A stretch of 64,000 nt of DNA from Certhia americana (Eukaryota > Chordata > Aves > Passeriformes > Certhiidae). Below, in pieces: positions 1-14,219 of the stretch. The notes under the pieces are model-generated. The model did not search any database. It had not been told where the DNA came from and saw nothing but the letters and a program-made list of their open reading frames with translations. Made by a program: the position numbers and the translations under genes. The first letter of the stretch is position 1; each line of letters opens with the position of its first letter. The stretch spans positions 27,166,839 through 27,230,838 of the forward strand of contig CM031879.1 in NCBI GenBank assembly GCA_018697195.1, written 5' to 3'.

Positions 1-2686
1 AATAGCAGTTGTGATTAGTTAGCCTCATGCTGGTAAATATGTGGTTAAATTTCCTTAGGCCCTAAGGACAGGGTTATAATGAAAACAGATGAAAATTTGG
101 TCATAAAACCCAAATATTGTTTTCCATATGATCTAATGCTATTGTATTTGATAGAGTTTGCACTTAATTCTAGGGAAATCTAGATTATGTTCTATAAAAT
201 GGAATTATTTTAGGAACTTAATTCAGAAAAGCCTGAGGAATAACTTAGAGTTGAATTTTGCACAACCAGTTTCTCCTGTTTTTGATTTGAATATTGAAGC
301 TCTAAGCTTCTGCAGAATTTAAGTAAGATTCTAAAGTGATTCTAGAACTATTTTACTAAACTGAAGAAAATGCTTATTTTCTTTTAAACCAGGCACTGTG
401 AATTTGTTAAGAATTAGACAAGATATTTATTTAACCATTAAGAATTAAGACTGGAAAATGTCTGGAAAATCTACATAATTTTCACATAAACATTTAAAAT
501 AAACTTCTGGAGCTGCAATTAAATTTTCTGGATTTTTAAAAAATTGTTGTGATAGACCTGATGATTTTCATAATCATCATTAATATCATAATGAGTCTTC
601 GTAATAAAATATTGTGAATCTTCCTAGTATATATGAAATCAGTCTGTAGAAATTTGTACAGTATTCTGTGTACTTTGAGTTCTCAGCATCTAAAACTAAA
701 TTTAGCTTAACATTTAAATCTGTAAAGTGAACTGTAAGCTTGTACATTTATAAGAACACTTTTTCATAATTTATTCCTGATTATTTGTCTTGAAGACTCA
801 AGTAATAGCAGAAAAATTACTTTGTTTGATGGACTTCTTTTCAGTTAAATTTCATTCAATGTTTAATGTATTTCTGGAATGTAGTTTTGTGGGAAGATTG
901 CTAAAATAAAATGCTTATTGTAAAGACTTATGCTGCAAGAATGGTGAAGCTGTAATCTTTCTCCAAAGCAAGATTTTCAAGAGGTTGTTTTTCAGTATGC
1001 ATTGGACTGCTGTTAAGGTATTTAAAATAAGTTAGAAATGAAGTCAGGGCATGTGCCACTGGGTATGTATTAAAGAATTGGTGAGGGCCCAGCTAATGTT
1101 TGAGGAAGTGAGGTTTGACCCATTGAACCTCTTCTACTTCTGTCTCCTAAATTTTTCTTTCTCTCAGAGCACCAGATCTAATGACGTTTCCTTTTTGGTT
1201 CATATTTATTCTCAACCTGATGGTCAAGTACTTCTTAGCTGTTCCAGAATCCTGATAAAGCCCATTTCCTTTTCCCTGTCCATATCCATTTGTCTCCAAA
1301 GCTCTAACCTGTAAAAGGAGCAAAATTTTCCAAATATGTACTTTTACTTCATAGGATGGTACTATTTCAGGAAAAACCCAGAGGCAAAAAACTGTGCTGA
1401 CAGAACATGCACGGTTTTGCAATGAGCAAATCCATTGCTGTGCAGCGGAGAAACAGGCAGTCTGATGCCCTGGGCAGGAGGGAGGTGGCAGCATGTGATA
1501 TAGTCTGTTTTTTCTCTTAAGAAAAACAAGCAAAAATATCCCTTGAGCAATTGAATGAAATATTCATACAGGTGTTCTGTTTTAAATTAATCTCAGAATC
1601 TTGTGTATCGCTCATATCACTCTTTTGTAAAGTTGCCTCTGCCTTTTCTCTAAGCTACAATAACACAATTGCCAATTCCAGAATTTTAAATGAAGCGTGA
1701 CTCAAAATGATCACTCTGGCTCATCAAGAAAATAGTTACAAATTATTTATTTGATGGGGGTCTTACTGTGAACATTCATGTGAAATCATTTGAAGAAAAA
1801 CAGAGTTCTTTGTGTGCTGATGATGACAGGGCAAAATGTGTCAAACCAAGGGCTAGTTGCTATTTGCTATACACTGACTATCTTTTAGGAGTCTGCAGTT
1901 GCTTTGCAAATATTAACTAAAGCTGACACAAAGAGAGGAAACTAGAAGCTCTGCTCATGGATAAAGGCTTGGAAAAATCCAGACACTGTTTAAACAGAGC
2001 CAAGAATTATCCATGTCATTCCCAAACTAGCAAAACTTCGAAGTATGTATTTCATTTGCAGTGTGCCAATATTACTAGGAAAGGAAGGATATGGTTGCAG
2101 ATGCACAGATGCTTGAAAACATTTCTGCACTGGGACTGCAGATCCTGGCCTTTTTTGGTCTCATCTTTGAAACAACAGGCATAGTGACATTATTGTGGAA
2201 ACACCTAGGTTGCATCGGCTTACCCAGGCCAGTCTCCTCAGAACAGGGCCTTAGATGAGGTAATTCAGGGCTCTGTCAGATTCAGCCCTGCATGTTTGCA
2301 ATGAAGGAGGCTCTGCTGTTCCATGGGCAGCCGCTTCCAGTATCCTGAGCTCTTTGTCTTGAGCTCAGCTGCCATTGGTTTCTTTCCTCCAAGGACACAG
2401 TTTCTGCTCACTTCTTCTCTTGACAGCTTTCTGTCCGTATTCTTGAACTGTGGAATCCCAGCTCCTTGGTGTGATTCCCTGCTTTTGGGACCTGCCCCAT
2501 TGTGGTGGGCTCTGCTGCTCTCAGGGAAGGGTTGATTTCCTAGAACCCTCTGGCTCTTACACTTCATGATTGGAAGAATAGGTTTTCTTCTGGCACTTCT
2601 GCATGGCAGATACTGTTCCCCTCAATCCAGGTGCAGAGTCTCTTCAATCTTTGTGCTTCTGCATGGAGTGGAAATTTAGCAGCATT

Positions 2687-2720
2687 AATATGAGACACAT
2701 ATTAATGTGTGTCTCATATT
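2687..2720. repeat. Perfect inverted repeat, 13-bp arms, 8-nt loop
   Basis: The arm at 2687-2699 (AATATGAGACACA) is matched by its exact reverse complement at 2708-2720. The spacer is 8 nt. It lies in the putative PPHLN1 intron and no repeat family is recognised around it. Confidence 0.85.
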
Positions 2721-5700
2721 TTAATATATCCTATGATGTGTTTTTGAATACTCTGTCTATAATAAAAAGCTTTGGAGAGTTGTTTTATTGTTTTGTTTTG
2801 TTTTTTAAAATAGAATACTGAGATAATTAGCATTCTGGGTTGGGATGTTTTTTGATTGTTTGGTTGGCGTTTTTTTGGAAGTTAGGTGTTTCCTTAGCTC
2901 TTAGAACATGCATTTCCCTCTTTTCTTTGCTTTTACAATTTTTAAATAAGGTGTTAAATGTTGTGTGAGCAGTTGTCTGAGCATGGTGAGGTAGAACTGC
3001 ATTAAACAGATGCTTAAAAGATTGATCTGGTTACTCAAAAAAAGCATAGTGAATTTTGCATCTGTCTTTGTGTCAGGATCAATGAATGTCTATAGTTTGC
3101 TAATGTAACTATTTCATGCACTTTTTAAATATCTTTGCAGTTAATAGCAAGTGTTATGCATTAAGCTAATATTTTTGAGTTGATTAGTTTCTGGTTTTAT
3201 ATAGTTAAGGATCAGCTTATGCTTTTAGCATGTAATGTGCTGAAGTGTGGTGTTTTTTTTCCGGAAGTGATGACAAATATGTCCCTGGTGTTAAATTCAT
3301 AATTGGAGCTATTCAGCATCAGTGTTGCACAAAAGGCTATCTCTTTGTTCTTCCTTCATGAGCAGGGATAGCAGGGATTCTTGAAATGTCTTATCTTGTC
3401 TAGACATCAAGGCTGTAACACTGTGTTAATTAGTCCATTATTATGTGTCCACTTTTCTTACATGTTACATATTCAAGTTGGAGTGACATGCATTACCTCT
3501 GAAAATCTATTCTTTTCTGAAGACAGGTTTTACCAAACGACAATTTTACCAAGGACCCTCCTTGATTCTTGCAAAAAAATCAAACCTGTGAGTTTCTGTC
3601 TCAGTTTGGCTAGTGCCATAGAGTTCTAGCATCTAAGGAATTAATTAAGTACAGGAATTAATGCATACATGAAAGCTTTTTTTATTCTTAATAGAATCAC
3701 TAGCTGACTGTATGTTTTCAGTTCACCAATGCTTTTAAATGTTCAGCAGAACAATATTTTTTAATGTTTTAACATTTAGTTTAATTGTTTCTTTAGTTGA
3801 CATTCTAAATTAATATTACATGTTAAGAGTCCTCAATAGTATTAATGAACTGTTACCCAATGAGACAGCTTTCTTTCTGGAAGATGATGAAAATCAGAGA
3901 TCTTTCTAAAACTTGTGTTTGAAACATCATAGCTATGGTGCATAGAAAGAAGGAAAAATGGGGGTATGGCTAAGTCCAGGCTGTCCAAATTCTATTTCCA
4001 GAGCTGCTAACTCTTTTTCTTTTTTGGTTAAGTTACTGACATCTCTGACCTAGAAATTACAATTAAGTAAGAAAAACAGGTTTTAGCAGTTACAGTGTGT
4101 GTGTGTAGTTGAGAACAACTGTTTCTTGTTCCCCTTCTCTGTCATAGTTCTTGTTCTGGTAAGATCTGTACAGCAATAGCTGAATTGTCTGTATGTGTAC
4201 TTTATACTCATTGAGGGACTCTTCTCTGGACATGCTGCTCTGAGAGAAGACTGACCTCTCACAAAGTGATACTTTGCATTGAAGGGACTTTATTAAAAGA
4301 AGTTTGGTTTTAGTATCAACAAAACATGAGGAAAATGATACAGGCATTTCTGTCATAATAAAATAGCTACAGTTTGTGTAGTATATGGGAATTTACTGTA
4401 TGCCTTCCTCCCTGCCCCCAAACCCTCCTGTGTCCTTTGCTAGTTTTGTTTTGCTTCAAACAGAACTATTTTACAGTTCTTCAACTGTATAAAGGTGAAA
4501 GAGGATGTAAACGTGAACTAGCTTCTGCATCTTGGCTAGGGATAAGCTCATGCTAATACATTGGAGAATTTTTTTAAGGCTTGGATGTGACAGATAAAGG
4601 GTTTTAAATTCTAGTTGTTTTAGTAAAATAAGTAAGTTAATAAACTGAAGTAATGGGAATCCAGGAAGGAATGAAGGAGGATGTCAGAGCTGGCCTTGGA
4701 TGTACCTTTTCTTTTGAAAAGCTGGCTTCAACTGAGCCAGGGAAACTGCTTACAGTTTCCTTAGATTAGTTTATTGGTCTGTTTGTGCTGTTGCTCATTT
4801 CAGGCAAAATTATCTAGGTTAGAAAAAATCCCCTAATTAAAATATAAGTTAAGAAGTAGGTGAGTTAAGTGAAGCTGAAGGAACTGGAACAGTAGGTAAA
4901 AACACATTAAAGGATTATTTCTGGTTGTGGGTGAGGTCAGACATGCTTTGTTTCTTACAGAAGTAGACCAGACAAGAGTAAAAGGCCAGATGAGAGTAAA
5001 AGATGGGGATGCTGCAGATTTTCACTCCTTCCTAGCTTTGCTGTTGTCCTTCAAACCTTCTGTACTTAATACACAGTGGCAAGGCCTTAATGATGGGCTC
5101 ATCATCATCAGTCTAATTTGTAGTATGTATCATGCCTCCTCTGAGCTTATGTTTATTTTACTTACATGTAAATTATAATTAAGTGTGTTAATTTATTTTT
5201 TCCTAATCAGGAAAACATTTGTCAGGTTTTGTTATTTTGCCTTAAGCTTCTCAGAAAAATTGATGATAACTCTTTAACGTAATTATATCATCTGCCTATG
5301 TGGTTTATTAGTTTCCTTGTATCAGTATCCCTCTCCCTATGTAGGAAAGTCAAGTGATTCATCTCTTTCTACATATTCTTAGACACCTTTTCTTTTATAT
5401 TCTGACCTGCTAATTTTTCTACTAGCTTTTAGTATTTATTCTAGACTTCCTTTTTACCATTACAAAATCAAATCTGTCACATTGTAATTCTTATTTGATC
5501 TCTGTATTTCATGCTTGCCTTAAGTTTATTGGTTGGTTGATTTTGGGTTGTTTTTTTGGGTTTTTGTTTTGTTTTTTTTATGCTGGGGTCTTTCAGTTTT
5601 GCAGATATGACCAATTTGTTAGAAATATGTGTTTTTGTGTTTGTGAAACTACAAGATGGAGAATATTAAAGCTTTTGGTCAGTTTCTTCATTGTATCTTT

Positions 5701-8700
5701 TATTCTCCTTACAAATATATTTATTTGTACATACAGGATATTTGCAAAAGGACATGAAAGCTTCAACTGCTTTCCTTTTCTTGTGTTTGGGCCACTGTGC
5801 TTTAAAAGTTGTAACCCTGCACTTTCCATTTGTTCAGCTGTGTTCTATTCCCTTTCTATGGACATTAATGGGTTATTTAGTGTGCACTGCTGTGTTCATA
5901 ATTAAACTGCTGCATATGCAAAAGCAGTACAACTCATTTTACTCAGCACCTGAAGGTATGGTTTAATAAGGAAATATATTACCACATTTCAGATTTTTGC
6001 CAGCAGCTTTTTTCATTAGAAAGCTGATAAAAAGTGAGTGTTATTTCATACGCAGCGCTCATAGGGAGATACTTTTAAGAGAATTTAATACCAGAAATCT
6101 ATGCATTTATCCAGTAACAGTGGGGTATTTCTTAGAGAGGTTTGAATGAAATGTAACTCACCTTTAGCTTTCACCACCATTTATTGAAGATCATGTTTGC
6201 CTTATGTTTTTTCATGTAAACGGTTTTAGGCCTGTGCTGATCACATTATTTTGAAGTTGCCAAATGCTGGCTGTTCAACCCGTTGTCAAATGTAGAGTTT
6301 TTGATGTAGTGGCACTTCATTGTGTGATTAAGCAGCACTGCAGACTGCCACATCTCAGAGGATTGTTTCCTTACAGACATTCTTAAAAGGCATTGTTTAC
6401 AGGTGTTACAATTTGGTGGCAGATCTCTGGAAGACTTAAATGAGAGAGGGCTAGTAATTAAGTACTTGATGAAATTGCTGGACTTAGTTGAAACCAAAAG
6501 AAATGTGGAAAAAAAAATTATTCAAATCAGAAAGACAAGATCAATTTCTTGGTCAGATAAAGTGAAAATCTAAGGAGTTATTTATTAAATAGCATTTTTT
6601 CAGCAAAAAAAAATAGTAGTGGTTGTTTTACTTAAAATTTCTGGTTCTGTTGTGAGAAACCTGAGGAGCAAAAACAGGATGCAAGACTTGGAAACTATAA
6701 TAGTGAGTGGGCTGGAAAGAAGAAAGATTAGTTTCAAGAGATAATGAGTGTCAACAGGATTGAAAAAGGTGTTAAGAAGAGAAGAAATTCACTAAAAATG
6801 TGTGGGCCTTGATATATAATTAGGAATTAATTTTGAGAAATTGCCTGCTGAAAAAACTGTCAAAAGTTGAGATGCTTGGAAGGATAAGCAGAATTGACAC
6901 TGGCAAACCTCCTGGGAATGATGAAGGATAAAACCAGAAATGAATTGTCTGAACCTTGATAAAGGCAGTAGTTTCTGTGGGAGTGAGGGTTATTCCTTTT
7001 GTGGGTTGAGTTTTTTGTTTGTTTGGGTTTGTTTCTTGGGTTTTTGGGGGTTTTTTTATGTTGGTCTTTTGTTGCTGGTTTTAATAACTTGGATTTAATT
7101 CAGAGGATAGATCATTCTTTCCAACTTGATCTCCAGCTTATTCTTACTTTTGCAGAAGAGCATTGGTGGATTTAAGAAGTTAGCAGTGGTGGTTTTTATT
7201 TTTGAACTGTTACAGGGATAATTTTATCTTTAATCTCTTAGTAGGGTCAGTGCACTGTGGATTAAAGTTTCAAGTATTTTTTATTCTTGCAACCTACTGT
7301 CTCTTCAGCATTGCAACTAAGGAAACTTGCTGCTTCCTGGACTGAAACAGAATAAGAACAGGATCAGTCCCATATACCTAGTAATTAGATCCAGAAATTT
7401 AAATTCCCCCAGAAATAGCCCAAGCTCAAAGAACTACTGTTTAGCATCTCTAACCCCCAAACACTGATTATGGATTAGCTCTATCAGTATTCCTGATACA
7501 GTCTGAGCATTGATCTTCTGAAAGACTTAGGATACAGGAATCTAAGTGGTGCTTAAAACAAGATATATATAAATATATAGGGCAAACAGTGTCATGAGGA
7601 AAAGTTTTTATGAAACCATATGTGATGATGGGATGGTGGGAACTGGGCAAACATGTAAAAACCCATGAAAAGTGACAAATGAAAGGTAGTGGCAGGAGGG
7701 TAGGTGACAGGAGGGAGGTCTTCATGTTTGGCATGGAAGCTGGTTTCCATTTCCATTTCAGTACATTCAGGCCTCAGGATGTTGAAATACACAGCAACAG
7801 AAGAGTGTCACGCACAAAACCTGTAGGTAAGGAAAATCTTCTGAAGTGTGAATCGACAGTTCTGTGTGGTTTTGTGTGTCTTTTACAGACTGTTCTTTAT
7901 GCAACAGAAGCTTGTTTTGTAGATGACAGTTTCCCTGGTGCTTGTAGTTTAATCCTCTACTCCATTTGTAATCTGATTTATATACAACACTGACTCATGT
8001 ATAAATATAGGATCATCTGTGACCAAAGACACTTTAGTGACAAGTTGTGTTTGTCACCTGCTTCTTAAATTTGTGTGCTGTATCTCAGTGTCTCACTTAG
8101 CCTGAGGTCTTCTTCCTTTTGGCAGTTGTTCCATTGAGTAGGTTAAACTCAATGTGTTTTTAAAGGTGGGTAAATTATGCCTATTCATTTTCTCTGACCT
8201 TTAAAATACAGGGTAATATGGTAGTTCTAAAAGACATCAGGACTTTTCTCAAGTTTAATTTCCTAAATGATGTGGTTGATATTCCTATAGTTGCATAAGT
8301 TACTTATGCATGTGCTGCTTCTTTAAGTTAAGATTATGAAAACATTAGATTTTTTCTTGGGGTATAAGTGACTAATGTACATCACCATTTATTGCTGACC
8401 CACGAAAGATCACTTTCCTGTTTTGTTTGACTCTTATTTGCATTGGTGTGGTGACTTGAGTCTTCAGTCACAATGGCATGCTTCACAAAATATGACAGAA
8501 AAACAAGGGCCAAGATGCCCCACAGGAGAAAATTTATGGTGAGCCTGTTTTACCTTTGCTGCTTTGACTTGGAAAGGCCAATAGAGCCAGCCTGACTTGA
8601 GAAAAAAAACCACAGAAAGTGAATACTGACAAAATTGAGTGGGTTGTGGGTTGTTCCTGGTTCTTTACCTTCTCACGCTTCTTGAAGTTCTTACATTAAT

Positions 8701-10122
8701 TTTCTGAACTATTGAACTTCAAGTACTGCTCTGAATGACACTAATAACCTCTAATAGATGTGTTTGATGCTGTTTCTCCAAGGTTTAATTTGTTTGTTAG
8801 CAACCTTTTTCCTTCTCCTTGCTCCAGATAGCTTAAATACTTGGTTTCATTACAGCATGAAGTGTTCTGCTTATGTGTGTGCTTATTTGACCGTAACTAC
8901 ACACCTCACAAGCTGTTTTCCACCTTAGTGTAGTAAATAATTTAATATATTAACTTTTTTGGTCACATGCTATCTGAATTTAAAAAAAAAATCAACCACG
9001 TAAGCATTTTTAAAATCATAGATATGGGTATGCTGACACAAGCTTCTCAGTGATCATCTCCAACTGGAAATTTGCCCATTTTATGATGTTTCTTCTTCAC
9101 TTGGCTTCCTGGAGAAACTATCTTGTGCAATCTCAGTATCTGTGCTGTGTATCTTTCGACTCTATTGTCTGATTTCAACTAAATTCAATTTAGGCTTAAA
9201 CCAAGATGATTAGTTGTTACAAGCTTTATGAAAATAGGCAGTAACAGAAACTGTACAAGTTCCAGTGGAGACTATATTATGATTGCATCTCATTATACAT
9301 CAAGAAATCCCCTTAAACAAGTGCTGCAGTCAAAACCAACCTGTACCACTGCAGACTTCAGCTGCACATTACAAACAGTTTGGTGGCAACCATAGTTTGA
9401 GGAATTTCATCCCTGTATTGTACTGATCACTATGCTGGCACAGTAGTCTTTGTGGGGCCTGACCATGAATCAGATCAAGAAAAACAAAGAAAAATTTGCA
9501 CACACTTACTTAATTAGTTCTCTTAAGCACAGTGTGCTTCCTTAAATGTGCCTGCTACTACAAGGGAGTAGCCACCCAGTGTTTTGTGTTGAGCCACTAC
9601 TGTCTCTGAACGTTCAGTATTGTGAAAGTACTGCTTTAGACACAGTTATTTAATCATCAGGTAAAAATCTATAGAAAGCTATAATCTTTGATGGTATTTG
9701 CACACTAACTGTTTATTCTTATCATAGGGAAGAAAAAACTTTAAAAAAGTTTTTGTTCAGTTTCTAAACCTGCCATGACCAGAACTGCCATCTTCCTTTA
9801 AGGCACCTCACCATCTTCTAGCATTGACAGACTTGGTTCTACATATTTGAGAATAAATAGTGCTTGTAAGCACTAGTGCATCGCTAAGCACCCTCAGAAC
9901 AGCCTCTTTCACCTGGTCTGTTGGAGCCAGACTTTGATTTGTTGTGAAACAAGCTGGCCCGTAAGTTCTTGGAACTATTTCTAGCTGAGGAATGAGGTGA
10001 CCTTGGAATTGGAGGGTGGAGAATATCTGGAAGAGATGAAAGGGTTTATGGTGACGGGAGAGGTAGGGTTAGTAACTTGAGTGTGGGAAGCAATGAACAA
10101 GGGTGGGACTGGACTTGCAGTT

Positions 10123-10139
10123 TAAAAAAAAAAAAAAAA
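10123..10139 (+). repeat. Poly-A tract next to a GC-richer intronic block
   Basis: A run of about 16 A interrupts a locally GC-richer segment (about 10,000-10,450) in otherwise AT-rich DNA. It could be the tail of an old retroposed copy, but I recognise no parent element upstream and no flanking duplication. Confidence 0.5.
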
Positions 10140-12103
10140 GGATTTTTGCCAAGATCAGGAACTGAAGCCAAGAGGGTGGGGGAAGAAATGAGATGGGGAA
10201 CATGGGTGGAGATGGGAATTAATTCCACAGAGGCTCTAAAGCCCATGGGCAAATGCAGTGGAGTTTCTCCCTGGCTGGAGGGTGGAGACGCTACATCATG
10301 CAAGAAAACCCGCTGCTATTTCTGGTGCCAGAGACGAGTGGGGAGCAGTCAGGTGCTTCCAGCTTGGTGTCTTCCTCTCTGGATGCCCTCGAGGCATCTG
10401 CAGGAAGCTACAATTGTGAGGCAGGAAATGCAGCGTTCCTGCATCAAGTACCTGAAAATGCTTAGTAAAAAATTTGATAAACATGCCATTCACTGCTGTT
10501 GTTCTGTTGTCTGTTTGGTTCAGTTTGCTCTATTTGTCACCAACTAAGATGTAAATGTAATGTAACTTAATGTAAAAATGAGTTCAAATGAAATTTTTAA
10601 TTTGCTTACCCAAGTGTAGGTCTAGCCATAACTCAAAAATGACAAATCTTTTTCAATGGTTTTCATAGTTTTTGTCAGATGTACTCTTAGGCATCACGAC
10701 GGCTCACTGTACATTTTTCCTTTTTCTTATGTTGATATGAAAGGAGATTTTTATTAAAAGGAAAAGAAAGGATGTTTTGGCTAAAATCAGAATCAGAGAT
10801 AGGCAAATAATTATCTGGTGTCTCATGACCCATATAAGTTATTAAAAACCCCTGTACTTTAGGAGCATTTCTTTCTACTTTAAGCAGGATGGACTTTTTG
10901 CTACCCAGAAAAGCATGTGTCATTATATTAAGCTGGCTCTGAAGCTTTTTAATGTGTGTAGGTGTTACTCGTGTCACAGTAAGCAGCCAGAGCAGTGATC
11001 CCAAAGAGAAGCATCTCATCTACTGTAAAGGTTGTTCTAAGTATTCCTAACAAAACATATGTGCATACTGCTGAGGAGTTATATTGAGATATGCAGAGGT
11101 CTGTTGGGGATAAAGTGATGAGCTTGGTTTTGTCTGTTGTGGCTCAACTAAGATTTTAAAGAAGGCAAGGACATTGAGCATGTTACCCGAGTATGAATAG
11201 TTGGTGTCTGGTGTCAGGTGAGGTTTTATGGGTGTAAGGATAGAAACTTCCATTGGGGTGTTTGCAGTTGATTTCACGATGTATCACTCAGCAGGCAGGT
11301 GTAACTAGTCAGCAAATAGTTTTTTACTGTATTTCTTAAAGCTGCTGTATTACACATTACATTAAAACTCTGAAAGAACATGTGTGCATATGTACATAAT
11401 ATATACAGTGGGCAGTGTTTCCGTTCTTCAGATTATGTTTCCATCCAGTTATAGAACATAACTTTTGTTTGTATTTTCCCGTTTGGTAGAAATGCAGGAA
11501 ATGTAAATGCATTTCTGTCATGAGGTGCTACAAAGATGTTCACATAATTCAATTGACTTAAAATATTTCTCAATTAATATTTGGGGTTTTTTTGGGTGCT
11601 AGGGCTATATGAGAGTAGGGGTAAAAACTTGCTAAGGGGATGGTGGGGGACTCAGATAAAATTGTGGGAGAAGTGAAGGTAGTCAGAGATAGTGCTTCCT
11701 TTGTTAGGTATTTATTGGCCAGCTGTAGGGTCTTTGGAGCAGGAAAAGAGTGATTTGGCCTTGTCCACAGAGCAGTTTGATGAGCATTGATGAACTAAGG
11801 AGAACAAAGAAAAGTCGTAAGCAAGTGAAAAAGATTTTTTAATTTGCTTACCCAAGTTAAAGTAATATAAAGAGAGTAAATTGATTATGTCAAACTAAGC
11901 AATAGTTCTGAGATCAGGTTTAGGTGCATTCCTGCCAACAAATGGAAAATGTTAGTTGTGTTTTCTTCATCAAGAGTGTAAACTGTTGACTTACCCTAGA
12001 GAAGACAATTTTTTTTCCCCTTGAACAGTTGCCATTATTATTTTACACAGTCAGTGGTACACTTACATACATAAGTAAATAATTTTTTGTTTAGTAATTA
12101 TTA

Positions 12104-12152
12104 TATTTCAAGGATAAGTGTACACTCTTTGTGTACACTTATCCTTGAAATA
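12104..12152. repeat. Perfect inverted repeat, 22-bp arms, 5-nt loop
   Basis: Left arm 12104-12125 and right arm 12131-12152 are exact reverse complements over 22 bases. They are separated only by TCTTT. The symmetry stops abruptly on both outer sides. There is no coding context. RNA from either strand would fold into a very stable stem-loop. Confidence 0.9.
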
Positions 12153-13601
12153 GCAAAATTCTTTACCAGCTGATTTAAAAATAGAAAGTTTGTGATGTTT
12201 ATACGTTCATGTGATTTGAAGGAACCCACCAGACTTTCTAATTTAAATGAGAAAAATGTCATTCATTTTCATTGTTGTTTTTTATTTAATTTGGCTTGCT
12301 CTGTTCTAAATAATTAAATATGTCTTCCCTAATTTAATTCTGATTCCAGACAGTATAGTTCAATCTTTATTGATTGAATTGTTAACATCATTAACAGCAT
12401 GAGCTGTTAAGGTTTTTTTGGTCTTGGATTTTGTTTGTTTGTTTATGTTTAGTTGGGGTTTTTTTAGTTGTAATTTTTTTTTTTTTTTGTGTTATTGGGA
12501 GAGTGTTTGTGTTTTGTTGGGGGTTTTTTTGTGGTTTTTTGATGGTTTTGTTTGGTTTTGGTTTTTATTTAAGTTCTGGAAGGCTGTGTGAAGGAAGGAA
12601 TGCCTTATTTTATCAGGATATGTTTATATGAATAACCTCTGTATTCTGTATCTTTGAGAGCACATGGTAATTTTGTATGAAGTAAGGTTAAAAGGTAAAT
12701 GGTATGGTACTGTTTCTTTTGGCTATTGCATTAAAGTATTTGACCTTTAGCAACCTGTCCTTATCTTAGGCAGTAAACTGTTTAGTTCTGCTTATCAAAA
12801 GATACTTCACTGCTCTCTTTCCATGCTGTTCTCATCCAAAACACTCTGTATCAATCCAGCATCAGTAGACTTTATCAGCAGCAGCAGCTATTACTCTGTT
12901 TAGAGATTAGGCATAAAAAGTTTATGTTGTAACAGTACATTTTATTCAGTAAATATTTTCATTTGTAGTTCAGTGGTTTCCAGTTTCATTATCGAGATCA
13001 GATCTTCTTTTGTATTACCTCCTTATTGCCTTACTCTTTCCCCCAATTTTAGCTGTTTGACTTGAAATTACTTAGTTTGGTGTCACTGTAAAGTGAGTTA
13101 TTTTATACTATTCACACTATGTCCTATGTCTGTCTAAAGATAAGGATAAAATGGCAAAGTGGGTACCTTTGCAGATTTTTGACAGATTTTCTAATTATTT
13201 GGGGATCCCTTCAAATCATCAACATGGTGGTGGTAATTTGAAATTTGATGAAGTGTTTAGTTAAATAAGTCCCCCGTACCTTCAGTTTTCTGTGTGATTT
13301 GCCAAAGTGAAGTTCTACACATCGGAGTCTTGGCCAGAGGCAGAATTTGCTTTATCTCCGAAGTGACCATAATTCATAATGCTGCTGGTGATGCTCAACA
13401 AATCTGTAACCTGAAGGAAGCTGACAGAGTTTGCTAGTTTGTTCTAGCTGGTTTTGTTTTTCATTGACTTGTTAGTTTACATGATGCTGTACTGTTGTTA
13501 CTAGTAAACAAATACTGGTACTGTAATCAGCCTCCCTGCTTATAGTTGGAGTAAATAGGCTATTTCATGAAGTAAATCCAAGGAGACTGAGTCTAGACTG
13601 C

Positions 13602-14219
13602 TTGTATCCTTGTGTCAGCATTAGGGTGTCTGGCAGGACCAGGGCACTGACTGTCCTCCTGTGCTGGGCACTGGTGAGGCGAATCCTGTGTCCAGTTCTG
13701 AGACTCTCACTACAGTAATGACATTGAGGGGCTGGAGCTTGTCTGGAGAAGGGCAACAGAGCTGGTGAAGGGACTGAAACTCAATTCTTATGAGGAGCAT
13801 CTGGGAGGATGCTCCGCATGAGGGAGCTGGGGGTTTTTCTCCTTGAGAAGAGGAGGTTCGGGGGGGACCTTACTGCTCTCTACAACTGCCTGAAAGGAGG
13901 CTGTAAAGCTGTTTTCACCACTGAAAGGGGGGGGATCAGTCTCTTCTTACAGGTAGCAAGTGACAGGCCAAGAGGGAACGGCCCCAAGCTGCAGCAGGGG
14001 AGGTTTGGATTTGATATTAGGAAGAATTCACCAGAACAGTTGTCAAACATTGGAACAGGGTGCCCAGTGGAGTGCTGGAATCACTATCCATGGTGGTATT
14101 TCAAAGATGTGTGGATGTGACACTTAGGAACAAGGTTTAGTGGGGCACTTGGCAGTGTTACATTTACAGCTGGACTCAAAGGTCTTAAAGGTCAACCTTA
14201 ATGATTCTGTGATTCTGAG
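13602..14219 (+). mobile_element. CR1 LINE 3' fragment, + orientation
   Basis: About 620 bp resemble the 3' end of CR1, the main non-LTR retrotransposon of birds. Recognisable pieces in order are a stretch like GGCACTGGTGAGGC, then GGAGAAGGGCAACAGAGCTG, TCTCTACAACTGCCTGAAAG, GGAACAGGGTGCCCAGTGGA, and the diagnostic terminus of repeated ATGATTCTGTGATTCTG at 14201-14217. The 3' end is intact and the 5' end truncated, as usual for CR1. It carries no intact reverse transcriptase. Open frames at 13565-13756 (-) and 13809-14120 (+) fall inside it and are not genes. The 5' boundary is approximate. Confidence 0.93.

Noticed and set aside
5495..5966. Phe/Cys-rich + strand frames resembling membrane proteins
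   Set aside because: The hydrophobic look comes from T/G-rich simple sequence near 5,528-5,580. There are two overlapping frames and no family match.
8292..8310. 8-bp inverted repeat TGCATAAG/CTTATGCA with a 3-nt loop
   Set aside because: Arms this short are expected by chance in a 64-kb AT-rich window. The same applies to 21074-21097.
9014..9075. CR1-like 3' end (AATCATAGAT ... GATCATCTCCAAC)
   Set aside because: Only scattered matches to the CR1 terminus. It lacks the tandem octamer-like end and any adjoining CR1 body.
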